From NCBI RefSeq assembly GCF_000429985.1, contig NZ_AUCX01000014.1, positions 62,001-126,000 on the forward strand: a DNA stretch of 64,000 nucleotides, in the 5' to 3' direction. Below are positions 48,587-59,339 of the stretch, piece after piece. The notes under the pieces are model-generated. The model was not told the DNA's origin, made no database searches, and saw only the letters and a program-made list of their open reading frames with translations. The stretch's first letter is position 1, and every line of letters begins with the position of its first letter. The position numbers and the translations under genes are program-made. Origin of the DNA: Maridesulfovibrio bastinii DSM 16055 (lineage in GTDB: Bacteria > Desulfobacterota > Desulfovibrionia > Desulfovibrionales > Desulfovibrionaceae).

Positions 48587-49667
48587 AGTAAAAATATTAA
48601 GACCAGACGACTGGCATCTGCATCTTAGGGACGGCGAAACAATGAAGGCTGTACTACCTGCCACAGCAAGGGCTTATGGCAGGGCTATGGTTATGCCGAA
48701 TCTTACTCCACCGATTACATCAGTAAAACAGGCTGTAGAATATAGAAAAAAAATAGTTGAATCCATACCTGACAAAAATAATTTTACTCCATTAATGACC
48801 TGCTACCTCACTGATTCAACTTCTCCACATGAACTGGTTAAGGGATTCATGGATCAGGTTTTCATTGCCGCCAAGCTCTACCCTGCAGGAGCGACAACTA
48901 ATTCTGAGAATGGCGTTACTTCCATAAAAAATATCTACTCAGTTCTTGAAAAAATGGAAATTCACGGTATCCCCCTATCCATTCACGGGGAAGTGACAAA
49001 TCCCGAGGTTGATATTTTTGATAGAGAAAAAGTATTTATTGAACAGGTCTTAATCCCCATAAGAAAAAAATTTCCTGAATTGAAAATAGTCTTTGAGCAC
49101 TTGAGTTCAAAAGAAGGGGTTGATTATGTACTGGAGAAAGATGGTCCGACATTTTCAACAATCACTCCACATCACATGCTTCTGACCCGTAATGATCTAT
49201 TTAAAGGCGGATTGAGAATGTTTAATTACTGTCTGCCTGTCGTAAAAAAAGAAACCGACAGAAAGGCAATTGTTGATGCCGCAACATCGGGAGATGATCA
49301 TTTCTTCTTCGGCTCTGATTCTGCTCCGCACTTTGAAAAAAACAAACTTAAAGACAAAGCGGCAGGAGGAATATTTAACGCTCCAAACTCAATTGAATAC
49401 GTTACACAAATTTTTGCTGAAAATAACAAAATCGATCAGCTTGAAAAATTTACATCCCTCAACGGGGCTTCATTTTATGGTTTTGCTCCGTCTGAAGAAT
49501 CACTAATACTAATAAAAAAAGAAAAACCTATTGAAAAAGACTTGTCAATTATGCAGGGAAAAGACAATATACGTTCGTTTAAGCCAGATGTCCCCCTATA
49601 TTGGGAGATAGCGGGCAGTAATTATAACAATAGATTCGAAAAAAATGAAATTGAAGATGCCCGGTAA
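48579..49667 (+). CDS. pyrC: Dihydroorotase, class II (PyrC)
   Basis: It interconverts N-carbamoyl-aspartate and dihydroorotate. Metal ligands and active-site motifs of E. coli-type PyrC are all present: DDWHLHLRDG, the carbamylated Lys in AAKLYPAGATTNSENGV, HGE, EHLSSKEG, TPHHMLL and FFGSDSAPH. Length is 362 residues. Its ATG lies inside the end of the hydrolase gene, so its translation is coupled to it. A terminator follows at 49688. Confidence 0.95.
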   Translation: MNKVKILRPDDWHLHLRDGETMKAVLPATARAYGRAMVMPNLTPPITSVKQAVEYRKKIVESIPDKNNFTPLMTCYLTDSTSPHELVKGFMDQVFIAAKLYPAGATTNSENGVTSIKNIYSVLEKMEIHGIPLSIHGEVTNPEVDIFDREKVFIEQVLIPIRKKFPELKIVFEHLSSKEGVDYVLEKDGPTFSTITPHHMLLTRNDLFKGGLRMFNYCLPVVKKETDRKAIVDAATSGDDHFFFGSDSAPHFEKNKLKDKAAGGIFNAPNSIEYVTQIFAENNKIDQLEKFTSLNGASFYGFAPSEESLILIKKEKPIEKDLSIMQGKDNIRSFKPDVPLYWEIAGSNYNNRFEKNEIEDAR

Positions 49668-49687
49668 ATTTACCGTTTATAAAAGAC

Positions 49688-49730
49688 TCAAGCAAGCTGG
49701 TTTTGCCAACTTGGTTTGAGTTTTTTTTTA
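49688..49730 (+). terminator. Terminator of the TRAP-pyrC operon
   Basis: The hairpin ACTCAAGCAAGCTGG / CCAACTTGGTTTGAG (two imperfect positions) with a TTTTG loop is followed by nine T. It separates pyrC from pyrE, which must therefore have its own promoter or depend on read-through. Confidence 0.75.
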
Positions 49731-49799
49731 ACCATAAGATAAAACAGAAAGACAATCCTGAAACGTCAGCGACACTGTCAAAACAAAAAGGAGAATATA

Positions 49800-50495
49800 A
49801 TGTTTCCCACAAGTTTTCCAGACAAGGAACTGATAGCGGAACTTACCGCGAAGATGCTCGTGGAAGTCGAAGCCGTTCACTTCCGTGCAGATGAACCTTT
49901 TAAATTTACCTCCGGCTGGGCCAGCCCGGTTTACATCGATTGCCGTAAACTGATTTCTTTTCCTCGTGTTCGTCAGACACTCATGGATTTTGGAGCCTCC
50001 ATCATCATGCGTGAGGTAGGATTTGAAAGCATTGATTGCGTAGCCGGTGGAGAAACAGCAGGAATTCCTTTTGCCGCATGGCTTTCCGACCGTCTTATGC
50101 TTCCTATGCAGTATGTTCGTAAAAAACCTAAAGGATTCGGAAGAGATGCCCAGATTGAAGGTAACTTCCCGGAAGGCTCCAGAGTTCTGCTGGTTGAAGA
50201 CCTCACAACAGATGGTCGCAGCAAAATTAAGTTTGCACAGGCTCTGCGTAACGCAGGTGCAGAAGTAACTCACACTTTTGTACTCTTCCATTATGGAATA
50301 TTCCCTAAGACAAAAGAAGTTCTTGCAAACGTAGGCCTTGAAATGCTCGCTCTGGCAACATGGTGGGACATCCTCAATGTATGTAAGAAAGAAAGTTATT
50401 TTGACACCCGTTCACTGGATGAAGTTGAAAAATTCCTTCATAATCCGGTTGAGTGGTCTGCTGCACACGGCGGAGTTTCAGAATACCCGAGCTAA
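49800..50495 (+). CDS. pyrE: Orotate phosphoribosyltransferase
   Basis: It joins orotate and PRPP to make OMP. The PRPP loop is [14 protein letters not shown], and [21 protein letters not shown] is the orotate-binding region. At 231 residues it is of the usual size. AAAGGAG precedes the ATG. It follows the TRAP-pyrC operon after a terminator. Confidence 0.95.
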   Translation: MFPTSFPDKELIAELTAKMLVEVEAVHFRADEPFKFTSGWASPVYIDCRKLISFPRVRQTLMDFGASIIMREVGFESIDCVAGGETAGIPFAAWLSDRLMLPMQYVRKKPKGFGRDAQIEGNFPEGSRVLLVEDLTTDGRSKIKFAQALRNAGAEVTHTFVLFHYGIFPKTKEVLANVGLEMLALATWWDILNVCKKESYFDTRSLDEVEKFLHNPVEWSAAHGGVSEYPS

Positions 50496-50515
50496 ATCGG
50501 ATATTGCCTAAAATT

Positions 50516-50555
50516 AAAAAGCGGAGCATCCCAATCAGGAAGCTCCGCTTTTTGC
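50516..50555 (+). terminator. Terminator of pyrE
   Basis: Arms AAAAAGCGGAGC and GCTCCGCTTTTT are perfect, with a 14-base loop and a T-run. Confidence 0.85.
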
Positions 50556-50575
50556 TTTATTAAACACAGAAAATA

Positions 50576-50609
50576 AAAAGCCGACCTGTATACATACGGA
50601 TCGGCTTCT
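50576..50609 (-). terminator. Terminator of the PBP1A gene
   Basis: On the minus strand AAGCCGATCCGTAT pairs with a GTATACAGGTCGGCTT stretch and is followed by five T. It lies about 20 bases after the PBP1A stop. Confidence 0.75.
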
Positions 50610-50629
50610 TATGTAGATATTAAGTTTTA

Positions 50630-53029
50630 TTAGAATGTCTGCTTAAACAAATCTTCACTTGATCCGCCGCCATCTTCTGCGGCTGCACCGGAAGAAGAAG
50701 CTGTCCGGGTTGGTTCAGTTCCTTCCTTGAATGGCAGATAATAATATTTCTCTGAATTCGAGGACGCAAGAAGCCCGGTTTTAGCATCAATTTTAGCTAT
50801 TACAATGCCTTCCGGCTGCTGAAAATCAGTGTATGGATAATCTTTTTCAACCTTTTTACGATATTCCACGAAAATGGGACTTGCTGCCCTTGAGCCTGTT
50901 TCCCACTTACCCATTGGTGATATCTGGTCAAAGCCTACGAAAACACCAGTCAGCAGATATGGGGTAAATCCCATAAACCATGCATCATGTTCATTATTTG
51001 AAGTACCGGTCTTACCAGCTATCGGCCGTTTAAGGACTTTAGCTCTCCACCCGGTTCCGGACTGAACAACCTGTTTCATCAAATCACACATAATATAGGC
51101 TGTCTGCGGGCTTATGGCATCTTTGATTTCAGGTTTGGACTCATACATTATTTCATCCCATGGACTTGAAACTTTAAGAATCAATCTTGGCTGTACGGTT
51201 GATCCGCCACGGGCAAAAGCAGTGTATGCTTCACACAAATTTAAAGGCGAAACAGAGGCAGAACCCAAAGCAACTGACAAGTCGTTGGGAAAATCAGTTT
51301 CAAGCCCCAGAGTTTTAGCTCTTTCGATAATTTTTGAAATACCTATTTTCTGAGCCAACCTGATAGTCACAAGGTTTCTGGATTTTACAAGGGCAGTACG
51401 CAACAATGTCGGACCATAAAATACACCCTCAAAGTTCTGAGGTTTCCAGAGCTTACCCTGATCCATATTAGTGTAAACAAAAGGTGCATCAAGCATTATA
51501 CTGGCAGGTGTAAAACCGTTATCCATGGCTGTTGAATAGACTATAGGCTTGAAAGCGGAACCCGGCTGGCGTTTTGCCTGAGTGGCACGATTAAACTGGC
51601 TATCGGTAAAGGAATACCCTCCGACCATAGCGAGAACTTCACCTGTCTTGGGATCAATTGAAACCATCGCGCCTTGAACAACCGGATGCTGTCTAAGATT
51701 CAACACAAAAGTGCAGCCATCTAAAGAATCTGTTTCGGGATCAACCTGATTGAAATTGACTTTAGAACCATCTTTAAAAAATGCTTCATCAACTTCCGCC
51801 CAGACAATGTCACCCTTTTTAACAATTTTTGTTGCATCGGACTGAGGTCTCACATCTTCCCAAGACTTGGACGGATCAAGCTCACGACACCAGCGCATAC
51901 TCTTTACAGGGATAGTCCCCTTAAAAGTATTAAAACTAACTTCAGCTTTTCCCTTGGAAACACTGGTAACTAATACTTTTACCCATTTTCCCGGAAGAAG
52001 ATCGGAGACACTTAATGTCTCCTTGGCAAGAAAATCACTGTACTGATCAGGAGTCAGCTGTTTTATGGGACCGCGCCATCCACGACGCATGGTTGATGCT
52101 TCAAGTCCGTGCCGTAAAGCGTCATCAGCTGCTTCCTGATGTTTCAAATCGCAGGATGTATATACTTTGAGGCCACCGGTATAAACTTCATCTTCACCGT
52201 ATTTATCAACTAACCAGCGGCGGACCTCTTCAAGATAATATGGACCGACTGTCCACGAAGGGTCAGGCATGCTTTTATATTCAAGCTTCTGATCAACCGC
52301 ATTATTGTACTCATCTTTATTTATCCAGCCACGTTCATACATCTGTCCCAGAACATACAGCTGTCTTGATTTTGCCCTTTCAGGATGTCTTAAAGGGTCA
52401 TAACGGCTGGGAGCCTGCGGCAGCCCGGCAAGCAGAGCACACTCCGCAATTGTGAGTTCATTAACATGCTTGCCAAAATATGTTCGCGCGGCGGCTTCAA
52501 CACCATAAGAACCTGCGCCAAGGTATATATGGTTTAAATATATTGTTAAAATTTCATTTTTTTCAAGATAATGTTCAAGGCGGAAGGAAAGGATAGCTTC
52601 CTTGAGTTTACGTGTATAGCTTTTTTCAGGAGTTAACAGCAGTCTTTTGATAATCTGCTGTGTAATAGTACTACCACCCTGCTTAATAGACCCTTTTTTA
52701 AGGTTTGCCATGAATGCTCTGAAAATAGCCTTTAAATCAACTCCGTCATGCTCATAGAAAGAAGCATCCTCAGCAGCTAAAAAGGCTTTGGGGAGCATTG
52801 GTGCCATTTCATCCATTTTTACAAGAAATCTTTTCTCCTTGTAAAAATAGCCCATCACTTTGTCATTGCGACTGTAGACGGTGGTCACCAGCGGAGGACG
52901 ATAATCTGTGATTTTCTTAAATCCAGGCAAATCGCTTGCCGCCCACTGATAGACACCTACAATGGTTCCTACACCGAGCAACATGAGCACCAGTAAAGTA
53001 ATTAATGCAATCTTATAGCCTTTTTTCAT
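50630..53029 (-). CDS. mrcA: Bifunctional penicillin-binding protein 1A
   Basis: It polymerises glycan strands and cross-links peptides in the periplasm. One N-terminal membrane anchor (residues 4-26) precedes the GT51 transglycosylase domain with EDASFYEHDG and QGGSTITQQ. A central OB-like region follows, then the transpeptidase with SxxK in RQPGSAFK, SRN in VKSRNLV and KTGTSNNEHDAW. About 800 residues is the usual size. The ATG at 53029 is taken as start; a GTG at 53038 would add three residues. A disordered Ser/Gly tail ends the protein. Confidence 0.93.
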   Translation of the reverse strand: MKKGYKIALITLLVLMLLGVGTIVGVYQWAASDLPGFKKITDYRPPLVTTVYSRNDKVMGYFYKEKRFLVKMDEMAPMLPKAFLAAEDASFYEHDGVDLKAIFRAFMANLKKGSIKQGGSTITQQIIKRLLLTPEKSYTRKLKEAILSFRLEHYLEKNEILTIYLNHIYLGAGSYGVEAAARTYFGKHVNELTIAECALLAGLPQAPSRYDPLRHPERAKSRQLYVLGQMYERGWINKDEYNNAVDQKLEYKSMPDPSWTVGPYYLEEVRRWLVDKYGEDEVYTGGLKVYTSCDLKHQEAADDALRHGLEASTMRRGWRGPIKQLTPDQYSDFLAKETLSVSDLLPGKWVKVLVTSVSKGKAEVSFNTFKGTIPVKSMRWCRELDPSKSWEDVRPQSDATKIVKKGDIVWAEVDEAFFKDGSKVNFNQVDPETDSLDGCTFVLNLRQHPVVQGAMVSIDPKTGEVLAMVGGYSFTDSQFNRATQAKRQPGSAFKPIVYSTAMDNGFTPASIMLDAPFVYTNMDQGKLWKPQNFEGVFYGPTLLRTALVKSRNLVTIRLAQKIGISKIIERAKTLGLETDFPNDLSVALGSASVSPLNLCEAYTAFARGGSTVQPRLILKVSSPWDEIMYESKPEIKDAISPQTAYIMCDLMKQVVQSGTGWRAKVLKRPIAGKTGTSNNEHDAWFMGFTPYLLTGVFVGFDQISPMGKWETGSRAASPIFVEYRKKVEKDYPYTDFQQPEGIVIAKIDAKTGLLASSNSEKYYYLPFKEGTEPTRTASSSGAAAEDGGGSSEDLFKQTF

Positions 53030-53078
53030 CAATAACACTCAAAACGGATTTTATTACACCGCAGACAATAAACTATTA

Positions 53079-53603
53079 TCAAAATGTATAGCTTTTAAAA
53101 CCCCATGCAGTTCTAAGCTGTCCATATATATTCAGGATTTCCTCTAGATCAAGACATACGGAACGAATCATTCCTCCGGGAGTCTTATTCTCTGTCTGGG
53201 CGAGGCAATCTGAACTCTCCAAAACCGATATGGACTTCCCAATAACCCAAAAAGGGAAGATTCTGCAATAAAAGGGTCTTATATCTCTAGCCAGAGTACA
53301 TCCCTCTGATCCGAGAAAGACGCAAGCTCCGTTATCGTTCACCGCCAGTCTGTAATGAAACTCGCCTGCGGGAAAGATAGAATTTACATCTCTGCGTTCA
53401 TCAGGGAATAATTTATACAGATTTTCAATAAAAACGGCGGAATTAGCTTCTAAAGCAAACCCGCCGTTATCGGGAGCGTATTTTAAAATACGCTCCCTTT
53501 CATAATCTGATAAAGGAAAACACAGTTCCTCTGATCCAGTAGTTATTTCACAACAGGTCGTCCCTAATCGGGCGCACCGTGCACAAACAAAAGGATCAGA
53601 CAT
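53079..53603 (-). CDS. YkgJ-family cysteine-cluster protein
   Basis: The 174-residue protein has CARCARLGTTCC at its N-terminus, then GCTLARDIRPFYCRIFPFW and later single Cys, the zinc/iron-chelating (CxxCxxCC) pattern. The precise function of this widespread family is not established. It lies between purF and the PBP1A gene on the same strand, with gaps of 11 and 49 bases. Confidence 0.8.
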   Translation of the reverse strand: MSDPFVCARCARLGTTCCEITTGSEELCFPLSDYERERILKYAPDNGGFALEANSAVFIENLYKLFPDERRDVNSIFPAGEFHYRLAVNDNGACVFLGSEGCTLARDIRPFYCRIFPFWVIGKSISVLESSDCLAQTENKTPGGMIRSVCLDLEEILNIYGQLRTAWGFKSYTF

Positions 53604-53614
53604 ATTTTTCAGCT

Positions 53615-55006
53615 CTAATTATTTTCATCTTCAAGGCACATTTTGTTCTCTCCACGACATGGTATGGGATATTTACCATTAAAGCATGCCAGACAGTATG
53701 AATCACCATCTTCAACAGAGTTGAGCAGGCCTTCTATGCTCAAATAATGCAGAGAGTCCAGACCGAGGAAACGGGCAATATCATCCTCATGGTTATTGGC
53801 AGCAATAAGCTCCCCTTTTGAGGAAAAATCAATTCCATAAAAACATGGGTACCGTATGGCAGGGCAGCTTACCCGCATATGAATTTCAGAAGCACCCATT
53901 TCACGAAGCTTTTTAATTCTGGTACGGGTTGTTGTTCCGCGTACAATTGAATCTTCAATAATCATGATCTTTTTGCCTTTGATCATGCTTGGTACAGGAT
54001 TAAGCTTAACCCTGACACTAAAATCTCTCATATCCTGAGAAGGCTGAATGAATGTTCTGCCAACATAATGGTTTCTGATCATGGCAAGTTCAAGTGGTAT
54101 TCCTGAAGCCTGCGAGTAGCCTATGGCTGCATAGTTTCCAGAATCAGGGAAAGGCATTACATAATCAACGTCAACAGGCTTTTCTTTAGAAAGAATAGCT
54201 CCCATTTTTTTACGCCTTTCATAAACAACTTCACCAAAAACTCTGGAATCTGGACGTGCAAAATAAATCAACTCAAAAATACACTGTGTTCTGGGGACAG
54301 CTTCACAATATGTGTATGATTTAAGTCTGTTATTCTCAATAACAACCATTTCACCAGGATTTACAGGGCGTAAATGCTCTGCTTCAATCAAGTCAAATGC
54401 ACATGTTTCAGAAGCAAAAACATAATTATCGCCAAGTCTGCCTATAGCAAGCGGTCTGAATCCGTTAGGATCTTTCAAAGCTATGAGTTTGTCATTAGCG
54501 AGAATGAGGAGGGAAAAAGCCCCCTTAACCTTTTTGCAAGCCTTCATTATGGCATCTTCTATAGTATTGCCATTGAGATTTTTTGCAATAAGGTGAACAA
54601 ATACTTCACTGTCCATAGTAGTCTGGAAAATTGAACCTTGCGCCTCAAGTTCTTCACGAAGTTCTCTAACATTCACCAGATTCCCGTTATGGGCTATAGC
54701 TAGACGAAGATCTCCAAATCTTACCAGAAAAGGTTGCGCATTCCTGATTAGAGATGCACCCGTGGTAGAATAGCGGATATGCCCAATGGCAGTATCACCC
54801 TTTAGTTCTTTGCCAAGATGTCTCTCGTTAAAAACATCTGCAACAAGACCCATACCTTTCTGCTCTCTTATGGTCTGTCCGTCCCAGGTAACAATACCTG
54901 CAGATTCCTGACCTCTGTGCTGAAGGGCATAAAGTCCGAAATAAGTCATTCTGGCTGCTTCAGGATGCCCTGAAATACCGAACAATCCGCAATATTCTTT
55001 TTTCAT
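53615..55006 (-). CDS. purF: Amidophosphoribosyltransferase
   Basis: First enzyme of purine synthesis: PRPP plus glutamine to phosphoribosylamine. After a 5-residue propeptide the catalytic Cys6 (CGLFGISGH) becomes the N-terminus. HRGQESAGIV, the NGNLVN loop and the PRPP motif IMIIEDSIVRGTTTR are present. Cys residues in CPAIRYPCFYG and YCLACFNG fit the 4Fe-4S cluster of the B. subtilis-type enzyme. At 463 residues it is full length. Confidence 0.95.
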   Translation of the reverse strand: MKKEYCGLFGISGHPEAARMTYFGLYALQHRGQESAGIVTWDGQTIREQKGMGLVADVFNERHLGKELKGDTAIGHIRYSTTGASLIRNAQPFLVRFGDLRLAIAHNGNLVNVRELREELEAQGSIFQTTMDSEVFVHLIAKNLNGNTIEDAIMKACKKVKGAFSLLILANDKLIALKDPNGFRPLAIGRLGDNYVFASETCAFDLIEAEHLRPVNPGEMVVIENNRLKSYTYCEAVPRTQCIFELIYFARPDSRVFGEVVYERRKKMGAILSKEKPVDVDYVMPFPDSGNYAAIGYSQASGIPLELAMIRNHYVGRTFIQPSQDMRDFSVRVKLNPVPSMIKGKKIMIIEDSIVRGTTTRTRIKKLREMGASEIHMRVSCPAIRYPCFYGIDFSSKGELIAANNHEDDIARFLGLDSLHYLSIEGLLNSVEDGDSYCLACFNGKYPIPCRGENKMCLEDENN

Positions 55007-55371
55007 ATCAAAAGTTCTCTACTGGTCAATTCTTGCAAAGACCTATTTTGTTAACAGTGTTGTCTGACAATTGGATATAAAAAATATTAAAAAGAGAAAA
55101 CTGAAATAGCACGTTTTAAATAATAACGCTTTATTTCAGTCTGCTTTGTGAAAAAGCAAAAGGCATCATAGTGGATGCTCATCTACTTTAACACACTGTT
55201 ATATTTATTTTTATCCAAAAACTAACTGTTTCTTCAGGTTTGATGCTGCGCCAGCGCTTTTAAACTTCAAAATGAGAAAAAGCGACCGGAGAATCCGGTT
55301 TTTATCAAAGACACAGCGCGAACTTATCCAAAAAAACTTCAGGGCCGGGCAAAGCCCGACCCTGAAAGATT
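55007..55371 (-). terminator. carB terminator and purF upstream region
   Basis: The carB end of this 365-base gap has a perfect-looking hairpin at 55338-55366 (TTCAGGGTCGGGC, TTT loop, GCCCGGCCCTGAA with one G-U) followed by seven T on the minus strand. The rest, toward purF, is AT-rich and should hold the purF promoter. No purine riboswitch consensus or gene is visible. Confidence 0.7.
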
Positions 55372-58300
55372 TTACATATTATGGTATTCCTGCATACTTT
55401 CGACACCAAGCCCGGCCCCGCGGTGCTCCTTGATAGCCATTGCCATGGCTGAAGCCCCGGTTACCGTGGTGGTATATGGAATTCCGTATAATAAAGCTGT
55501 CTGCCTGATTTGTTTTGAATCAGACACAGTCTTTTTGCCTGAGGGCGTATTAATCAACAAATCAATTTCATAGTTTTTAATCAGGTCGACAACATTCGGA
55601 CGTCCTTCATAAACTTTCAAAACCTTTGTTGTTTCAACGCAGTTTTCAATAAGGTAGTCTGCTGTACCGCCTGTTGCCAGTATCTTAAATCCGAGATTGG
55701 CAAAAATCCTTGCAGCAGGAAGAATTGAATTCTTATCCCTATCCTGAACAGAAATAAAAACTGTTCCTTCAAGAGGCAATTTCTGACCACCACCGAGTTG
55801 GGCTTTCATATAAGCAAGGCCCGGCTTACGGTCAATACCCATAACTTCACCGGTAGAGCGCATTTCAGGTCCTAAAATAACATCCACATCAGGGAACCTG
55901 TTAAAAGGAAATACTGCTTCTTTAACAGCATAATATCCCTGCTTGCGCATTCTCCACGGTTTTATATCTTTAACTTTCTCTCCCAGCATAACTCGTGTTG
56001 CAAGCTTTGCCAAAGGAACTCCGGTTGCCTTGCTGACAAATGGAGCTGTCCTTGAAGCTCTGGGATTAACCTCAATAATATATATTTCATTATCCTTAAC
56101 CGCGAATTGAATATTCATCAGTCCGATTACATTCAATTCAACTGCCAAAGCTTTTGTCTGGCGCTCTATTTCGTCTACAATTTCCTGACTCAAAGTATGA
56201 GGAGGAAGAACACAGGCTGAATCACCGGAATGAATTCCGGCTTCTTCAATATGCTCCATTACTCCAGCAACATAGGTATCAGTACCATCTGAAAGAGCGT
56301 CAACATCAACTTCAATGGCGTTTTCAAGGAATTTATCCACAAGAACAGGATGCTCAGAAGAAACGACTACAGCTTCCTTAAAGTAAGACTCGAACTCTTC
56401 GTCACTGTAAACTATGTCCATTCCACGTCCACCGAGAACGTATGAAGGACGCAGCACGAGAGGATATCCAAGTATTTCAGCAGCTTTTTTAGCATCTTCA
56501 AATGAGAGAGCTGTGCCGTTAGGCGGCTGCTTCAATCCAAGTTTGTTAAGCAGAGCTTTGAAACGTTCCCTGTCTTCAGCTCTATCGATGCTGTCAGGAG
56601 ATGTTCCAAGGATTGTAACTCCGGCACGCAGCAAAGGAATTGCCAGATTCAAAGGAGTCTGGCCTCCAAACTGAATGATAACTCCATCAGGCTCTTCAAA
56701 CTCAATGATATTCATGACATCTTCAAAAGTGAGCGGCTCAAAATAAAGTCTGTCTGAAGTATCATAGTCAGTTGAAACGGTTTCCGGATTTGAGTTTACC
56801 ATAATGGACTTTACACCCATCTCTTTCAAAGCAAATGCGGAATGACAGCAGCAGTAGTCAAATTCTATACCCTGACCGATTCTATTGGGTCCTCCCCCTA
56901 GAATCATGACCTTGTGTCCATCCATACTCTTTGATTCAGAACCTTTTTCATAGGTTGAATAGAAATAAGGAGTATGAGCTTCGAATTCAGCAGCACAGGT
57001 ATCAACAAGATAATATGCCGGAATAATTTTATGACTTTTACGGAAGCTTCTTACAGCCGCAGCCGACTCACGCCAAAGCGTTGCCAGCTGAATATCGGAA
57101 TATCCGTATTCCTTAGCTTTTCTAAGCATTCCGGGAAGTTCTGGACTATCTGAAAACAATCCGTTTTCAATAGCAAAAGATTTAAGCTTCTGTTCAAAAT
57201 CAAGAAGATCAATAAACTGTCTGAGGAACCATGGATCAATTGATGTGTATTCAAACAGCTCTTCTTCTGTCATTCCACAGAGGATAGCTTTTCTCAAAGT
57301 AAAGAGTCTGCTTGAATGAGGTTTACGAAGCTTTGGAGCAAGTTCCTCTTTAGTCAGATCACATTTGTCAAAATTCTTACCAAAACCGGGCATGCCCACT
57401 TCAAGAGAACGTAGACCCTTCTGCAGACATTCTTTAAAAGTTCTGCCTATAGCCATGGTCTCTCCGACACTCTTCATGGCTGTAGTTAGATAGTCTTCAG
57501 CTCCGGGGAATTTTTCAAATGTAAAACGAGGTATTTTAATTACACAATAATCGATAGTAGGCTCAAAAGAAGCCATGGTTTCTCTGGTAATATCGTTCGG
57601 TATTTCATCCAGAGTGTATCCGACAGCAAGCTTCGCGGCTATTTTTGCGATGGGAAAACCTGTGGCCTTTGAGGCCAGAGCAGATGAACGTGAAACACGA
57701 GGGTTCATTTCAATAACCATCATGTCCCCATTAGCCGGATTAATTGCAAACTGAACATTCGAGCCACCGGTTTCAACACCGATTTCACGCATGATAGCAA
57801 GTGAAGCATCACGCATTTTCTGGTACTCGACGTCAGTAAGGGTCTGCGCTGGGGCCACAGTGACGGAGTCACCGGTGTGAACGCCCATAGGATCTATATT
57901 CTCAATTGAGCATATAATTACGCAGTTATCCTTTTTATCGCGCATTACTTCGAGTTCATACTCTTTCCATCCGAGAATGGATTCTTCAAGCATGACTTCG
58001 CTATGAATGCTGGCTGCGATTCCCTGAGAAGCGATTTTCTCAAGATCTTCCATATTATATGCAACACCACCGCCAGTGCCACCAAGAGTATACGCGGGGC
58101 GAATAATAATCGGGAAACTTAGTTTCTTTCCCCAGTAGCGAACATCATCAATGTTGCGTGCGATTCCACTATGAGGAACCCTGAGGTTAATTTTTTCCAT
58201 TGCGGCACGGAACAGTTCCCGGCTTTCTGCTTTTTGAATAACATCAGCGGAAGCTCCGATAAGCTCTACACCGAACTTTTCAAGCACACCTGCTTCATCA

Positions 58301-58605
58301 ACAGCAAGAGCCGTATTAAGTCCGGTCTGGCCACCTAGGGTTGGCAGCAATGCATCAGGTCTTTCTTTTTCAATAATACGAGTAACGGTCTCTGGTTCGA
58401 TCGGTTCAATATAAGTTCGATCGGCAAGACCGGGGTCAGTCATAATAGTTGCAGGATTTGAGTTAACAAGAATAACTTCGTAACCTTCCTCTTTCAGGGC
58501 CTTAAGGGCCTGAGTTCCGGAATAGTCAAATTCGCAGGCTTGACCAATAACGATCGGCCCGGATCCGATAAGCATGATTTTTTTGATATCAGTGCGTTTA
58601 GGCAT
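55372..58605 (-). CDS. carB: Carbamoyl-phosphate synthase large subunit
   Basis: It makes carbamoyl phosphate from bicarbonate, ammonia from CarA, and two ATP. Two homologous ATP-grasp halves are visible: the first opens [20 protein letters not shown], the second [22 protein letters not shown]-terminal MGS-like allosteric domain (about residues 940-1077) follows. At 1077 residues it is standard. The start at 58605 (ATG, GGTGGAG upstream) is preferred to a GTG at 58617. carA is not in the window next to it. Confidence 0.96.
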   Translation of the reverse strand: MPKRTDIKKIMLIGSGPIVIGQACEFDYSGTQALKALKEEGYEVILVNSNPATIMTDPGLADRTYIEPIEPETVTRIIEKERPDALLPTLGGQTGLNTALAVDEAGVLEKFGVELIGASADVIQKAESRELFRAAMEKINLRVPHSGIARNIDDVRYWGKKLSFPIIIRPAYTLGGTGGGVAYNMEDLEKIASQGIAASIHSEVMLEESILGWKEYELEVMRDKKDNCVIICSIENIDPMGVHTGDSVTVAPAQTLTDVEYQKMRDASLAIMREIGVETGGSNVQFAINPANGDMMVIEMNPRVSRSSALASKATGFPIAKIAAKLAVGYTLDEIPNDITRETMASFEPTIDYCVIKIPRFTFEKFPGAEDYLTTAMKSVGETMAIGRTFKECLQKGLRSLEVGMPGFGKNFDKCDLTKEELAPKLRKPHSSRLFTLRKAILCGMTEEELFEYTSIDPWFLRQFIDLLDFEQKLKSFAIENGLFSDSPELPGMLRKAKEYGYSDIQLATLWRESAAAVRSFRKSHKIIPAYYLVDTCAAEFEAHTPYFYSTYEKGSESKSMDGHKVMILGGGPNRIGQGIEFDYCCCHSAFALKEMGVKSIMVNSNPETVSTDYDTSDRLYFEPLTFEDVMNIIEFEEPDGVIIQFGGQTPLNLAIPLLRAGVTILGTSPDSIDRAEDRERFKALLNKLGLKQPPNGTALSFEDAKKAAEILGYPLVLRPSYVLGGRGMDIVYSDEEFESYFKEAVVVSSEHPVLVDKFLENAIEVDVDALSDGTDTYVAGVMEHIEEAGIHSGDSACVLPPHTLSQEIVDEIERQTKALAVELNVIGLMNIQFAVKDNEIYIIEVNPRASRTAPFVSKATGVPLAKLATRVMLGEKVKDIKPWRMRKQGYYAVKEAVFPFNRFPDVDVILGPEMRSTGEVMGIDRKPGLAYMKAQLGGGQKLPLEGTVFISVQDRDKNSILPAARIFANLGFKILATGGTADYLIENCVETTKVLKVYEGRPNVVDLIKNYEIDLLINTPSGKKTVSDSKQIRQTALLYGIPYTTTVTGASAMAMAIKEHRGAGLGVESMQEYHNM

Positions 58606-58866
58606 GAACTCCACCAAGCGGGGTTTGAATTTAAGTCAGGATAAGTGGAAGAGACAGAAACTACTAAATCATTAAGCTCCGATGAGCAAGCCCATAAATG
58701 GCTCAAAATAACAATTTAGGGCTATTTTTTTGCATTTTATACCGCATGGGACAATAAAAAATTATACTGATAATTTTTACTCCCCTGCTTTGCTTTCTTA
58801 TACACAACGAGTCATAATTATACAAAATATGCAACACACATATTTCAACTATAATTAACTTGAATG

Positions 58867-58899
58867 TTGACATAAGATAAAATTGAAATTAATTTTCAA
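58867..58899 (+). promoter_or_regulatory. Fur-like box and promoter of feoA
   Basis: TTGACA at 58867-58872 can serve as -35. The palindrome TTGAAATTAATTTTCAA at 58883-58899 (6-base arms, 5-base centre) has the form of Desulfovibrio Fur boxes and overlaps the expected -10, six bases before the ATG. Iron-repressed transcription is inferred. Confidence 0.6.
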
Positions 58900-58904
58900 C
58901 TCCA

Positions 58905-59198
58905 ATGAACACAATTGCAGAAACAACTGCGGCCAGACCGCTGGATTCATATTGTGAAGGGTCATTTGTAAGAGTGACTGACTTCCTCGGATGCAAATGC
59001 TCTCGGGGCTGCTTGCTATCTATGGGATTAATACCTGGAACCATTGTTAAAATTTTAAGCAACAATGGTAGGATGAAAATTTTAGTAAGAGACACTGAGG
59101 TTGCTTTGGGACACGATATGGCCGCAAAAATTATGGCAATTCCATCATGCGGCTACCAGAAAAGGCACAGACACCGCCACAGCTTCAATAAAATCTAA
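58905..59198 (+). CDS. feoA: FeoA-family ferrous iron transport protein
   Basis: A small SH3-like protein of 97 residues with the FeoA blocks GCKCSRGCLLSMGLIPGTIVKIL and VRDTEVALGHDMAAKIMA. FeoA supports the FeoB iron permease. No feoB is adjacent, so this is a standalone copy. A His-rich tail (KRHRHRHSFN) and three N-terminal Cys are unusual extras that could bind metal. It has no good Shine-Dalgarno sequence, and the Fur-like box sits directly upstream. Confidence 0.85.
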   Translation: MNTIAETTAARPLDSYCEGSFVRVTDFLGCKCSRGCLLSMGLIPGTIVKILSNNGRMKILVRDTEVALGHDMAAKIMAIPSCGYQKRHRHRHSFNKI

Positions 59199-59339
59199 TA
59201 AATCCCTACAGTTTCTACACTCCCCTTTAAATTCTCTTATAATACCTACCCAGCATACCACCTGAACTTAACTTTACACATTCAGTCATATTATTGCCAA
59301 TTTATGGGCAACAAGATAATCTGATTCAAGAGGTAAAAA

